Shown here in pieces: positions 19,002-27,750 of a stretch of DNA of 64,000 bases. Positions within the stretch are counted from its first letter, which is position 1, and the number at the start of each line of letters is the position of its first letter. Position numbers and translations under genes: made by a program. The notes beneath the pieces are model-generated. The model searched no databases. It was given only the letters and a program-made list of their open reading frames with translations, and was not told the origin of the DNA. The DNA is from Halomonas sp. SSL-5 (lineage in GTDB: Bacteria > Pseudomonadota > Gammaproteobacteria > Pseudomonadales > Halomonadaceae), in contig NZ_JAUYWF010000011.1 in the NCBI RefSeq assembly GCF_030708455.1, forward strand, positions 62,001 through 126,000, given 5' to 3'.

Positions 19002-20042
19002 ATGACTCAGCCCTACAACCATACCGCCATCATCGGCGCCGGCATCGCCGGCCTGGCCTGCGCCCGGGCGCTCGCCGCCGCCGGCCGGCAGGCGATCCTG
19101 TTCGACAAGGCCCGGGGACCGGGGGGCCGCATGTCCAGCCGCCGGCTGCCCGAAGCCACCCTGGACCTGGGCGCCCAGTTCCTCAGCGTACGCGACGCCA
19201 CCTTCGCCGCGGCGGTCGAGGAGTGGCATGCGGCGGACTGCCTGGCCGAGTGGCCCACCTCGCTGTGGTCCGCCGCGGAGGACGGCTGGCACCGCCATCG
19301 AGACGACCTGCGCCGGCTGTGCGGCACCCCGAGCATGAGCGCGGTGACCCGCCACCTGGCGGAGGGGTTCGAGCTTCACGCCGGGACCCGCATCGAGCGC
19401 CTCGAAGGCGACCCACGGTCATGGTGGCTGGTGGACGCAGAGGGCGGGCGCCACGGCCCCTTCACCCAGGTGGTGCTCGCCATCCCCGCCCCCCAGGCCC
19501 GGGCACTGGTGGCGCCCCACGACACGACCCTGGCCGAGGCCTGCGCGGCGGTGATCCAGCGCCCCTGCTGGGCCGCCTGGGTGATGTTCGATACGCCGCT
19601 GCCCGCACTGCCCGGGGTCGATGATGACTGGCAGGCGGTGCGCCTGGCCGATCCGGCGCTGCGCTTCGCGGTACGCAACCATCTCAAGCCCGGACGCGGC
19701 GACCAGGGCGAGAGCCTGACGCTGCTGGCCAACCTCGAATGGAGCGAGACACGCCTCGAGGATGGCCCCGAAACCATCGCCGAGGCACTGCTCGACGCCT
19801 TCCAGCGCGGCCTGCCCGGCGATGTCGCGCTGCCCGAGCCCAGCGCCATGGGCGCCCACCGCTGGCGCTACGCCCAACCCGATGTCTTCGCCACGGGCGA
19901 GGCGATCAACGTCGACTATCGCCTCTCGCGCAACGGCCTGGCGCTGTGCGGCGATGGCTGGCGCGGACCGCGCATCGAGGACGCCTGGCTCTCCGGCCAC
20001 CATCTCGGCGATGCCCTGACAGGAGGATCACCCGCAACATGA
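19002..20042 (+). CDS. Renalase-like FAD-dependent oxidoreductase
   Basis: A 346-residue flavoprotein. It opens with a Rossmann FAD-binding motif, AIIGAGIAGLACARAL, then FDKARGPGGRMSSRR, and closes with a typical FAD-site block, LCGDGWRGPRIEDAWLSG. This resembles the renalase / NAD(P)-binding amine oxidase group; the substrate is not evident. First gene of the light-type operon; its stop overlaps the regulator start (ATGA). Confidence 0.88.
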   Translation: MTQPYNHTAIIGAGIAGLACARALAAAGRQAILFDKARGPGGRMSSRRLPEATLDLGAQFLSVRDATFAAAVEEWHAADCLAEWPTSLWSAAEDGWHRHRDDLRRLCGTPSMSAVTRHLAEGFELHAGTRIERLEGDPRSWWLVDAEGGRHGPFTQVVLAIPAPQARALVAPHDTTLAEACAAVIQRPCWAAWVMFDTPLPALPGVDDDWQAVRLADPALRFAVRNHLKPGRGDQGESLTLLANLEWSETRLEDGPETIAEALLDAFQRGLPGDVALPEPSAMGAHRWRYAQPDVFATGEAINVDYRLSRNGLALCGDGWRGPRIEDAWLSGHHLGDALTGGSPAT

Positions 20043-20959
20043 ACGAGCCGACCCAGCACGGCGGCGAGACCCCGCTCTATCCGATTCGCGAGGTGTCGCG
20101 CCTCACCGGCGTCAACTCTGTGACCCTGCGCGCCTGGGAGCGTCGCTACGGGCTGATCAAGCCGCGTCGCACGCCCAAGGGGCATCGCCTCTACGCCAGC
20201 GAGGATATCGAGCGGGTCGAACAGATCCTGCAGTGGCTCAACCGCGGCGTGCCGGTGAGCCAGGTACGCGAGCTGCTCGACCGCCCCGATATCGCCGAGC
20301 CCGAGGCACCGCCCCCCGCCCCCGGCGACTGGCCGGCACAGCGCATCCGCCTGATCGGCGCCGTGGAGGCGCTGGACATCACGCGACTCGAGTCCCTCTA
20401 CGCCCAGTCGCTGGCGCTCTATCCGGTCACCACCTGCGTGGTCGAGCTGTGGGCGCCGGCGATACGCGAACTGGAGGAGCGCTGGGGCGAGCGCCTGGGT
20501 GACGAGCTGCAGCGCCGCACCCTGGAGTCCTTCCTGCGCACGCGCATCGGCATGCGCCTCTATCACGGCAATGCACTCGCCGAGGGGCCGACCCTGCTGG
20601 CCATGCCGCTGCCCGACGACCCCGGCACCCTGTGGCTGCTGCTGGCCGCCCTGGTGGCCGGCGACCGCGGCCTGGACGTGCGGCTGCTTGACGTGGCGCC
20701 GCCGCTGGGCGAGCTGCCCCTGGCGGTGGAGCGCCTGAGCGCCAGCGGCGTGCTGCTGGCGGGCAGCCGTGCCGGGCGCACCGACCTGATACGCCGCCAG
20801 CTGCCACGCCTGGCCGAACAGCTGGCGGTGCCCCTGGGGCTGTGTGGCCCGGTGGCACGCATCCGCCAGGCCGAACTCGACGACAGCGGCGTGGCGGTGC
20901 TGGGTGATGACCTCGGCGAGGCGCTCACCCGGCTGCAGGCCCTGCTGCCCACTGCCTGA
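20039..20959 (+). CDS. MerR-family regulator, CarH/LitR-like without cobalamin ligands
   Basis: A 306-residue regulator. The N-terminal MerR DNA-binding domain is clear (IREVSRLTGVNSVTLRAWERRYGLIKPRRTPKGHRLY, about residues 14-50). The C-terminal half follows the CarH/LitR architecture: a helical part (LWAPAIRELEERWGERLG) and a Rossmann-like part (GPTLLAMPLPDDPGTLWLLLAALV). In B12-dependent members, W-x9-EH and E/DxH supply cobalamin contacts; here the corresponding positions read W-x9-RR and lack the His. It is therefore probably not a B12 photoreceptor, though it probably controls the surrounding operon. Translationally coupled to the gene before it. Confidence 0.88.
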   Translation: MNEPTQHGGETPLYPIREVSRLTGVNSVTLRAWERRYGLIKPRRTPKGHRLYASEDIERVEQILQWLNRGVPVSQVRELLDRPDIAEPEAPPPAPGDWPAQRIRLIGAVEALDITRLESLYAQSLALYPVTTCVVELWAPAIRELEERWGERLGDELQRRTLESFLRTRIGMRLYHGNALAEGPTLLAMPLPDDPGTLWLLLAALVAGDRGLDVRLLDVAPPLGELPLAVERLSASGVLLAGSRAGRTDLIRRQLPRLAEQLAVPLGLCGPVARIRQAELDDSGVAVLGDDLGEALTRLQALLPTA

Positions 20960-20983
20960 TGACGCCGACCGACGGAGCCCCCC

Positions 20984-22399
20984 ATGTCCCCGACCCTGAT
21001 GTGGTTTCGCAGCGACCTGCGCCTGCATGACAACCGCGCCCTGGCCGCCGCGGCCAGGCGTGGCCCGGTGGTGGCCATCTATCTGCGCGCCCTGCCCCAC
21101 TGGCAGCGCCACGGCCACGGCGCCAACCAGCTCGACTTCCGCGCCCGGGGCGTGGCCGCCCTGAAGGAGGACCTCGAGGGGCTCAATATCCAGCTGCTGC
21201 ATCGCGATATCGACGACTTCGCCGAGGCCCCCGAGGCGCTGCTGGCCATCGCCCGGGACACCGGCGCCGGCGGGTTGCACTTCAACCGCGAGTACCCGCT
21301 GGACGAACTCGCCCGGGACAGCGCGGTGGTCGAGGCCTTCCGGGCGGCGGGACTCGAGGCCCATGGCCACCATGACGCCGTGGCCTTCGCCCCGGGGGAG
21401 CTGCTCACCGGCAAGGGCGACTACTACGGGGTCTTCACCCCCTTCGCCAGGGCCTGGCACCGCCAACTCAGCGCCGAGCGGCTGGCGCTCAGCGACCCCC
21501 CGACGCCCCAGGCGCCCACCGGGATCGCGAGCGACCCGCTGCCCGCACTGCCCGAACTCGCCGACACCCCCATCGACGGCCGCCAGTGGCCCGCCGGCGA
21601 GGCGCCGGCCGCCGACCGCCTGGAACGCTTCCTGCGCTTCCGTGGCCGCCATTACGCCAGCCAGCGCGACTTCCCGGCCATCCGCGGCACCAGCGAGCTC
21701 TCCCCCTACCTGGCGCTGGGCATGATCTCCCACCGCCAGTGCCTGCAGGCGGTGCTGGCCGAGAACGACGGCAGCCTGGCCGAGGGCGATGCGGGCCTGA
21801 CCGCCTGGGTCAACGAGCTGGTGTGGCGCGAGTTCTACCGCCACGTGGCGGTGGGCTTCCCGCGGGTGTGCCGCCACCGCGCCTTCCAGCGCCATACCGA
21901 GGGGCTTGCCTGGCGCGACGACGAGGCGGGCTTCGCCGCCTGGTGCGAGGGACGCACCGGCTACCCCATCGTCGACGCCGCCATGCGCCAGCTGCTCGCC
22001 ACCGGCTGGATGCACAACCGCCTGCGCATGGTCACCGCCATGTTCCTGAGCAAGCACCTGCTGATCGACTGGCGCCGCGGCGAGGCCTTCTTCCTGCGCC
22101 ACCTGGTGGACGGCGAGTTCTGCGCCAACAACGGCGGCTGGCAGTGGGCCGCCTCCACCGGCACCGATGCCGCCCCCTACTTCCGCATCTTCAATCCCAC
22201 CACCCAGTCGAGCCGCTTCGACCCCGACGCCACCTTCCTTGCCGAGTGGCTGCCGGAACTGGCCGCGCTGCCCGCCAAGGCGCGTCACGCCCCGCCCCGG
22301 GACCTGCTGGGCGGCAGCGGCTACCCGCCCCCCATCGTCGACCACAAGGCGGCACGGGCCCGGGCCCTGGACGCCTTCAAGGCCCTCAAGGCCGATTGA
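20984..22399 (+). CDS. phrB: Deoxyribodipyrimidine photolyase (class I CPD type)
   Basis: Light-driven repair of UV pyrimidine dimers, with FAD and an antenna cofactor. It is 471 residues. The N-terminal antenna domain starts MSPTLMWFRSDLRLHDNRAL. The C-terminal FAD domain has GTSELSPYLALGMIS, NELVWREFYRH, TGYPIVDAAMRQL, WMHNRLRM and WQWAASTGTDAAPYFRIFNP, all canonical for class I CPD photolyases. It lies 24 nt after the regulator gene. Confidence 0.96.
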   Translation: MSPTLMWFRSDLRLHDNRALAAAARRGPVVAIYLRALPHWQRHGHGANQLDFRARGVAALKEDLEGLNIQLLHRDIDDFAEAPEALLAIARDTGAGGLHFNREYPLDELARDSAVVEAFRAAGLEAHGHHDAVAFAPGELLTGKGDYYGVFTPFARAWHRQLSAERLALSDPPTPQAPTGIASDPLPALPELADTPIDGRQWPAGEAPAADRLERFLRFRGRHYASQRDFPAIRGTSELSPYLALGMISHRQCLQAVLAENDGSLAEGDAGLTAWVNELVWREFYRHVAVGFPRVCRHRAFQRHTEGLAWRDDEAGFAAWCEGRTGYPIVDAAMRQLLATGWMHNRLRMVTAMFLSKHLLIDWRRGEAFFLRHLVDGEFCANNGGWQWAASTGTDAAPYFRIFNPTTQSSRFDPDATFLAEWLPELAALPAKARHAPPRDLLGGSGYPPPIVDHKAARARALDAFKALKAD

Positions 22400-22416
22400 T
22401 CCCTCGGAGAGATGCC

Positions 22417-22857
22417 ATGCCGGACGATGCCCAGCTGGAGGCCTTCTGCGCCTTCTTCAATAAGCTCGACAAAAGCTGTACAAAAAGGCTTTACGAGTTC
22501 TATACTCCAGACGTCGTCTTTCAGGACCCGCTGCACCGTATCGAGGGCGCAGAGTCGCTTGAACGCTACTTTTCCGCCTTGTACAGAAACGTCACAGCGT
22601 GCCGCTTCGTCTTCCACGAGCGGCAGCGCAGCGACCGGGAGGCCTTCGCCACCTGGACCATGCACCTGGCGCATCCCCGGCTGGACAAGGGACGCGAGAT
22701 CGCAGTTGAGGGGTGCTCTCACCTCACCTTCGCGGAGGACGGCAGCGGCCGGATCGCCCGCCATCGCGACTACTTCGATGCCGGCGCCCTGCTCTACGAG
22801 CGGCTGCCCCTGCTGGGCGGCACCATACGACTGATCAAGCGCCAACTCGACGCCTGA
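22417..22857 (+). CDS. SnoaL/NTF2-like protein
   Basis: A 146-residue protein of the nuclear-transport-factor-2 / SnoaL fold, judged from FYTPDVVFQDPLHRIEGAESLERYFSALYRNV and the C-terminal HRDYFDAGALLYERLPLLGG. Members of this family beside photolyase and CFA-like genes are common in light-responsive operons, but the activity is unknown. The first 60 codons are less GC-rich than the neighbours and contain operator-like repeats. ATG 22417 follows GGAGAG; 18 nt after phrB. Confidence 0.88.
   Translation: MPDDAQLEAFCAFFNKLDKSCTKRLYEFYTPDVVFQDPLHRIEGAESLERYFSALYRNVTACRFVFHERQRSDREAFATWTMHLAHPRLDKGREIAVEGCSHLTFAEDGSGRIARHRDYFDAGALLYERLPLLGGTIRLIKRQLDA
22464..22506 (+). promoter_or_regulatory. 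Intragenic CarH-type direct repeats with -10 element
   Basis: Inside the SnoaL-like gene, two adjacent 11-mers, gctcgacaaaa (22464-22474) and gctgtacaaaa (22475-22485), both fit nnTnnACAnnn. tgtaca (22477-22482) is 18 bp from tatact (22501-22506), the same geometry as at the operon promoter. A third tgtaca occurs at 22580-22585. This could be an internal promoter for the downstream genes or a secondary operator. Confidence 0.45.
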
Positions 22858-22897
22858 AGGCCGCGGCCTCGGGCACGGCAACCACCCCGGAGGCCCC

Positions 22898-23683
22898 ATG
22901 TCCGACCCCCAACGCATCTGGCTCACCGGCGCCTCCTCGGGCATCGGCCGCGCCCTGGCCGAGCGCCTGTTGGCCCGCGGCGACCGCGTGGCACTCAGCG
23001 GGCGCAACACGGCGGTCCTCGACGAGCTGGCCGCCGGCCACGACAACGCCCTGGCGCTGCCCCTGGACGTCACCGACCGCGTGGCGGTACGCGACGCCGG
23101 CCGGCAGCTCGAGGCGGCCTTCGGCGGGCTCGACCTGGTGATTCTCAATGCCGGCACCTGCGAGTATCTCGACGCCCGGGAGTTCGACATCGACCTGGTG
23201 GAGCGGGTCTTCGCCGCCAACTTTCATGGGGCGATCCACTGCATCGACGCCGCCCTGCCGCTGCTGCGCCGCGCCCGGGCCGAGGGGGGACGGCCGCTGC
23301 TCACCGCCACCTCCAGCGCCGCGGCCTACCTGCCGCTGCCCCGGTCCGAGGCCTACGGCGCCTCCAAGGCCGCGTTGAGTCACTTCCTCGAAGCGCTGCG
23401 CCTGGATCTGGATGCCGAGGGAATCGACGTCAGCGTGATCCATCCCGGCTTCGTCAGGACCCCGCTCACCGACCGCAACGACTTCGCCATGCCGATGCGC
23501 GTCGAGGTCGATGCGGCCGCCGAGGCGACCCTCGAGGGCCTGGCGCACCGCCGCCTGGATATCCATTTCCCGCGTCGCTTCACCCTGCTGGTCAAGCTCG
23601 CGGGCATCCTGCCCGCCCCCCTGCGCTATCGGCTGGGGCGGCGCATGGCGCGCTCCGAGGCCGCCACGGAGACTCGCCCATGA
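22898..23683 (+). CDS. Short-chain dehydrogenase/reductase
   Basis: Classical SDR of 261 residues. It has the cofactor motif TGASSGIGRALAE (about residues 8-20), NAG in LVILNAGTCEYL, the catalytic Ser in SSAAAYLPLP, and YGASK with catalytic Tyr and Lys. NAD or NADP preference and substrate are unclear. Its stop overlaps the start of the amine oxidase gene (ATGA), indicating an operon. Confidence 0.92.
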   Translation: MSDPQRIWLTGASSGIGRALAERLLARGDRVALSGRNTAVLDELAAGHDNALALPLDVTDRVAVRDAGRQLEAAFGGLDLVILNAGTCEYLDAREFDIDLVERVFAANFHGAIHCIDAALPLLRRARAEGGRPLLTATSSAAAYLPLPRSEAYGASKAALSHFLEALRLDLDAEGIDVSVIHPGFVRTPLTDRNDFAMPMRVEVDAAAEATLEGLAHRRLDIHFPRRFTLLVKLAGILPAPLRYRLGRRMARSEAATETRP

Positions 23684-25026
23684 ACGTTCGCCATCCCCAC
23701 GTCATGGCCCGGCGGCGCATCGCAGTGGTCGGTAGCGGCATCGCCGGCATGGCCGCCGCCTGGTACCTGTCGGGCCGCCACGAGGTGACGCTGTTCGAGG
23801 CCGACGCACGCCTGGGCGGCCACACCGCCACCATGGATGTGGAGCTCGAGGGCCGCCACTACGCCATCGATACCGGCTTCATCGTCTTCAACGACTGGAC
23901 CTATCCGCACTTCCAGCGCCTGATGCAGCGCCTCGGGGTGCTGACCCAGCCCACCGAGATGAGCTTCTCGGTACACGAGACGAATCGCGACTTCGAGTAC
24001 AACGGCCACACCCTGGCCAGCCTGTTCGCTCAGCGGCGCAACCTGCTGCGCCCCAGCTTCTACGGCCTGCTGCGCGAGATCCTGCGCTTCAACCGCGAGG
24101 CGATACGGGCCATGGACGACGGCACCCTCGATCCGGCCATGACCCTGGGTCAGTGGCTCGAGGCCCGGCGTTTCGGCGCGGCCTTCCAGCGCCGCTACCT
24201 GCTGCCCATGGGGGCGGCGATCTGGTCGGCGAGCCTCGGCGAGCTGCGCGACTTCCCGCTGCAGTTCTTCGTGCGCTTCTTCCGCCACCACGGCCTGCTG
24301 TCGGTCAACGACAGGCCCCAGTGGCACACCCTGGTGGGCGGCTCGCGCAGCTATATCCCGCTGCTCACCGCGCCCTACGCCGGCCGCATCCGCCTGTCGA
24401 CGCCGGTGCGCGGTATCCGCCGGCTGGCCGACGGCGTGGCGCTGCGCAGCGACCTGGGCGTGGAGCACTTCGACGAGGTGGTGATGGCCTGCCACGCCGA
24501 CCAGGCGCTGGCGCTGCTGGAGGACCCGAGCCCCGCCGAACGCGCGATCCTCGGCGCCCTGCCCTATCAGGACAACGAGGTGGTGCTGCATACCGACACC
24601 CGGCTGCTGCCGCGTCGCCGCCGTGCCTGGGCGAGCTGGAACTATCGTCTGGATGGCCGCGACGAGGCGGCACGGGTCTCGGTGACCTATGACATGAACA
24701 TCCTGCAGCGCCTGGAGGCCCCTCATACCTTCTGCGTCACCCTCAACGACAGTGATGCCATCGCCCCGGAGAAGGTGCTGGGCCGCTTCACCTACGCCCA
24801 CCCCCAGTTCACCCTGGCCGGCGAGGCGGCCAAGGCGCGCCATGCCGAGATCTCCGGCGCCGCCTTTCGCACCCACTACTGCGGCGCCTACTGGCGCAAC
24901 GGCTTCCACGAGGACGGCGTCTGGAGCGCCCTGCGCGTGGCCCACGCCCTGGGCGGCGACGAGGCGGGCCCCGAGGGCGTCGCGGAGCTGCTGAGCCCGG
25001 TGGTCGAGGAGGCCGAACGCGCATGA
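23680..25026 (+). CDS. FAD-dependent amine oxidase-type protein
   Basis: A 448-residue flavoprotein with RIAVVGSGIAGMAAAWYLS at the N-terminus, FEADARLGGHTATM next, and a C-terminal block (AYWRNGFHEDGVWSALRVA). Proteins of this type beside DUF1365 and CFA-like genes are predicted to act on fatty acyl chains or related lipids. The chemical step is unproven here. Start at ATG 23680 by coupling; MARRRIAVVG at 23704 is an alternative. Confidence 0.9.
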   Translation: MNVRHPHVMARRRIAVVGSGIAGMAAAWYLSGRHEVTLFEADARLGGHTATMDVELEGRHYAIDTGFIVFNDWTYPHFQRLMQRLGVLTQPTEMSFSVHETNRDFEYNGHTLASLFAQRRNLLRPSFYGLLREILRFNREAIRAMDDGTLDPAMTLGQWLEARRFGAAFQRRYLLPMGAAIWSASLGELRDFPLQFFVRFFRHHGLLSVNDRPQWHTLVGGSRSYIPLLTAPYAGRIRLSTPVRGIRRLADGVALRSDLGVEHFDEVVMACHADQALALLEDPSPAERAILGALPYQDNEVVLHTDTRLLPRRRRAWASWNYRLDGRDEAARVSVTYDMNILQRLEAPHTFCVTLNDSDAIAPEKVLGRFTYAHPQFTLAGEAAKARHAEISGAAFRTHYCGAYWRNGFHEDGVWSALRVAHALGGDEAGPEGVAELLSPVVEEAERA

Positions 25027-25799
25027 ACGCCACCCCCCGCTCACGCATCTACCGCGGCGAGCTGCGTCACCGGCGCTTCCTGCCACGCGACCACGCCTTC
25101 ACCTATGGGGTGTGGATGGCCTGGCTGGACCTCGACGAGCTGCCCGGGCTGTTCGACGGCGTGCCCGGCTTCAGCGCCCGGGGGCCGGCCCTGGCGCGCT
25201 TCCGCCGAGAGGACTATTTCAGGGACGAGCTGACACCCCAGGATCGGCCGCTGAAGCAGGCGGTGCGCGAGGAGCTGACGCGCCAGCTGGGCAGCGCACC
25301 GGATGGCCGCATCTGCGTACTGACCCAGCTGCGCACCCTGGGCCTGGGCTTCAATCCCATCTCGCTCTACTACGCCTTCGACGGCGCGGGGGCGCTGCGC
25401 GCCGTGCTGGGCGAGGTGAGCAATACGCCCTGGGGCGAGCGCACCCACTACGCATGTCGCGTGGACCCGAGCCGGCACTCCCACGGGGCCGAGTTCGCCA
25501 AGGCGATGCATGTGTCGCCCTTCAACCCCATGGACATGACCTACCGCTGGCGCTTCAACACCCCCGGCGAGCGCCTGCTGATGCACATGGAGAACTGGCG
25601 CGAGGGGGAATGCCACTTCGATGCCACCCTCACCCTGACGGCCCGCCCGGCCACCCGCCGGGTGCTGCTGGGCACCCTGGCACGCCAGCCCTGGATGAGC
25701 GTCAAGACCCTGGCCGGCATCCACTTCGAGGCGCTGCGCCTGTGGGCCAAGCGCGTGCCGATCCATGACCACCCCGGCCCCGACGCCGATCGTTCGTAG
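25023..25799 (+). CDS. DUF1365 family protein
   Basis: A 258-residue protein starting IYRGELRHRRFLPRDHAFTYGVWMAWLDLDEL, with GLGFNPISLYYAF, SNTPWGERTHYA and AKAMHVSPFNPMDMTYRW, the conserved blocks of DUF1365. No catalytic role has been established in what I know. The family occurs almost always between an amine-oxidase-like and a CFA-synthase-like gene, as here. ATGA overlap with the preceding gene. Confidence 0.93.
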   Translation: MNATPRSRIYRGELRHRRFLPRDHAFTYGVWMAWLDLDELPGLFDGVPGFSARGPALARFRREDYFRDELTPQDRPLKQAVREELTRQLGSAPDGRICVLTQLRTLGLGFNPISLYYAFDGAGALRAVLGEVSNTPWGERTHYACRVDPSRHSHGAEFAKAMHVSPFNPMDMTYRWRFNTPGERLLMHMENWREGECHFDATLTLTARPATRRVLLGTLARQPWMSVKTLAGIHFEALRLWAKRVPIHDHPGPDADRS

Positions 25800-25810
25800 G
25801 AGAGACCGAC

Positions 25811-27097
25811 GTGAATACGCTGCGCTCCGCCACTACCACTCGTCCCCTGACGGACGACGCCGACCGCCTGACCCGCTGGCTGCGCCCGCGCCTGCTGGCC
25901 CAGCTCGACCGCCTGGAAGGCGGCAGGGTAACCCTGATCGATGGGCATCGTCGCCACCACCTGGGCCAGGGCGGCCCCCTCGCCGTCACCCTGGTGGTGC
26001 GCGACAGCCGAGTGTGGAAGCGCCTAGCCCTGGGCGGCACCGTGGGGGCCGCCGAGGCCTATATGGACGGCGACTGGGATGCCGACGACCTGGTCGCCCT
26101 GGTGCGCCTGTTCGCCGCCAACCTGGAGCGGGTCAACGGCGAGATCGAGACCGGCACCGCCCGCCTGGGCCGCTGGCTGCTGGCCGCCCTCTATCGCCTG
26201 CAGCGCAACAGTCTCTCGGGCTCGCGGCGCAACATCTCGGCCCACTACGATATCGGCAACGAGCTGTTTGCCACCTTCCTAGACCGCGACCACCGCATGT
26301 ACTCCAGCGCCGTCTTCCCCTACCCCGAGGCGAGCCTGGAGGAGGCCTCCACCTTCAAGCTGGACATCATGCTCGAACGGCTCGACGTGCGCGCCGAGCA
26401 CCACCTGCTGGAGATCGGCACGGGCTGGGGCGGGCTGGCCATCCACGCGGCGAAGACCCGCGGCTGCCGGGTCACCACCACCACCATCTCCGATGAGCAG
26501 TACGCCCATACCGCGCGGCGCATCGAGGAGGAGGGGCTGGGCGATCGCATCACCCTGCTCAAGCAGGACTACCGCGAGCTCGAGGGACGCTACGACCGGC
26601 TGATCTCGGTGGAGATGATCGAGGCGGTGGGCCACCAGTACCTGGAGACCTACCTCGCCACCCTGGACCGCCTACTCACCGACGACGGCCTGGCGATGCT
26701 GCAGGCGATCACCATCCGCGACCAGCGCTTCGAGGCCGCCAAGCGCGAGATGGACTTCATCAAGCGCCACATCTTTCCCGGCGGCTTCCTGCCCTCCCAT
26801 CACGCCATCCTCTCGGGCCTTGCGCGGCGCACCTCGCTCAATGTGCTCGCCCTCGACGAGATCGGCCCGCACTACGCGCGCACCCTGCGCGAATGGCGCC
26901 AGCGCTTCGAGGCCAGCCTGGAGAGCGTGCGCAACCTGGGCTACGACGAGCGCTTCATCCGCATGTGGCGCTACTACCTCTGCTACTGCGAGGGAGGCTT
27001 CCTGGAGCGCACCATCGGCACCTGCCACCTGCTGCTGGCCAAGCCCGGCGCCCGCCCGACGACGCTCACCGGCGCCCTGGCCACAGTCGATGCCTGA
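25811..27097 (+). CDS. Cyclopropane-fatty-acyl-phospholipid synthase family methyltransferase
   Basis: A 428-residue S-adenosylmethionine-dependent enzyme. An N-terminal lipid-binding part is followed by the methyltransferase domain with HYDIGNELFATFLDRDHRMYSSAVF, LEIGTGWGGLAIHAA (motif I) and YDRLISVEMIEAVGH. Catalytic-type block FIKRHIFPGGFLPSH is present. Starts with GTG at 25811 after GGAGA. By context it belongs to the group that methylates unsaturated acyl chains in light-stress operons, so it may make a branched or furan-type product rather than a cyclopropane; this is inference. Overlaps the next gene by 8 bp. Confidence 0.92.
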   Translation: MNTLRSATTTRPLTDDADRLTRWLRPRLLAQLDRLEGGRVTLIDGHRRHHLGQGGPLAVTLVVRDSRVWKRLALGGTVGAAEAYMDGDWDADDLVALVRLFAANLERVNGEIETGTARLGRWLLAALYRLQRNSLSGSRRNISAHYDIGNELFATFLDRDHRMYSSAVFPYPEASLEEASTFKLDIMLERLDVRAEHHLLEIGTGWGGLAIHAAKTRGCRVTTTTISDEQYAHTARRIEEEGLGDRITLLKQDYRELEGRYDRLISVEMIEAVGHQYLETYLATLDRLLTDDGLAMLQAITIRDQRFEAAKREMDFIKRHIFPGGFLPSHHAILSGLARRTSLNVLALDEIGPHYARTLREWRQRFEASLESVRNLGYDERFIRMWRYYLCYCEGGFLERTIGTCHLLLAKPGARPTTLTGALATVDA

Positions 27098-27626
27098 CGC
27101 CGTGGCCCGTCGCACCGGCACCGCTCGCCTGGTGTTCAACCTGGTCGCCTTCGAGGCGGGCTGGGCAGCCTGCGTGCTGGGTGGCAGCCTGGTCGGTGCG
27201 GCCGTGGCGGGGGCCATCCTCGCCGCCCATCTGCGCTGGCTGGCACGACCCCGAGAGTGGCGCTGGCTCGTCGGCTTCGCCCTGCTGGGCCTGGTAGTGG
27301 ATGGAGGACTGGCGCTGTTCGGCGGTTTCACCTTCACCGAGACTCCCCTCGTTTTCGGCCTGCTGCCAGCCTGGCTATGGCTGCTGTGGCCACTGTTTGC
27401 CACTCTGCTACACCACTCCCTGGCCTGGCTGTGGTCGCGCCCCTGGCTCGCCGCCCTGGGCGGCGCCATCGGCGGCCCGCTCTCCTACTACGCCGGCGCC
27501 GAACTCGCCGGGGTGACCCTCGCTCCCTGGCTGCTGCCCGCCCAGGCGCTTGTCTGGGCCGGCCTCTGCCTGTGGCTATGTGGTCGAGTCGGCAACCGCG
27601 ATACCCGCTCGTCCGTCCACGGCTGA
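27090..27626 (+). CDS. DUF2878 family membrane protein
   Basis: A 178-residue integral membrane protein with about six hydrophobic segments, starting MPDAVARRTGTARLVFNLVAFEAGW. The blocks TFTETPLVFGLLPAWLWLLWPLFATLLHHSL and LGGAIGGPLSYYAGAELAGV are typical of DUF2878. Function unknown. Last gene of the operon, starting inside the CFA-like gene; the frame stays open further upstream but that is a shadow. Confidence 0.88.
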   Translation: MPDAVARRTGTARLVFNLVAFEAGWAACVLGGSLVGAAVAGAILAAHLRWLARPREWRWLVGFALLGLVVDGGLALFGGFTFTETPLVFGLLPAWLWLLWPLFATLLHHSLAWLWSRPWLAALGGAIGGPLSYYAGAELAGVTLAPWLLPAQALVWAGLCLWLCGRVGNRDTRSSVHG

Positions 27627-27650
27627 TGCAACGCTAGCCATGGGCCGACC

Positions 27651-27673
27651 AGGCAGCGACAATGACGCTGCCT
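27651..27673 (+). terminator. Possible hairpin terminator after DUF2878 gene
   Basis: An 8-bp inverted repeat aggcagcg / cgctgcct with a 7-base loop lies 24 nt after the last operon gene. It has no T run, so it may be a weak or Rho-assisted end. Confidence 0.4.
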
Positions 27674-27750
27674 GTCGCGCCTGGCGTGCATTCCCCCTGC
27701 ACGGACAGTAGACTAGGCCACTAACAACATTCGACTCTCGGAATGACTCA

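Noticed and set aside
19916..22345. An 809-codon minus-strand open frame opposite merR and phrB
   Set aside because: Antisense to well-identified genes and without recognisable domains.
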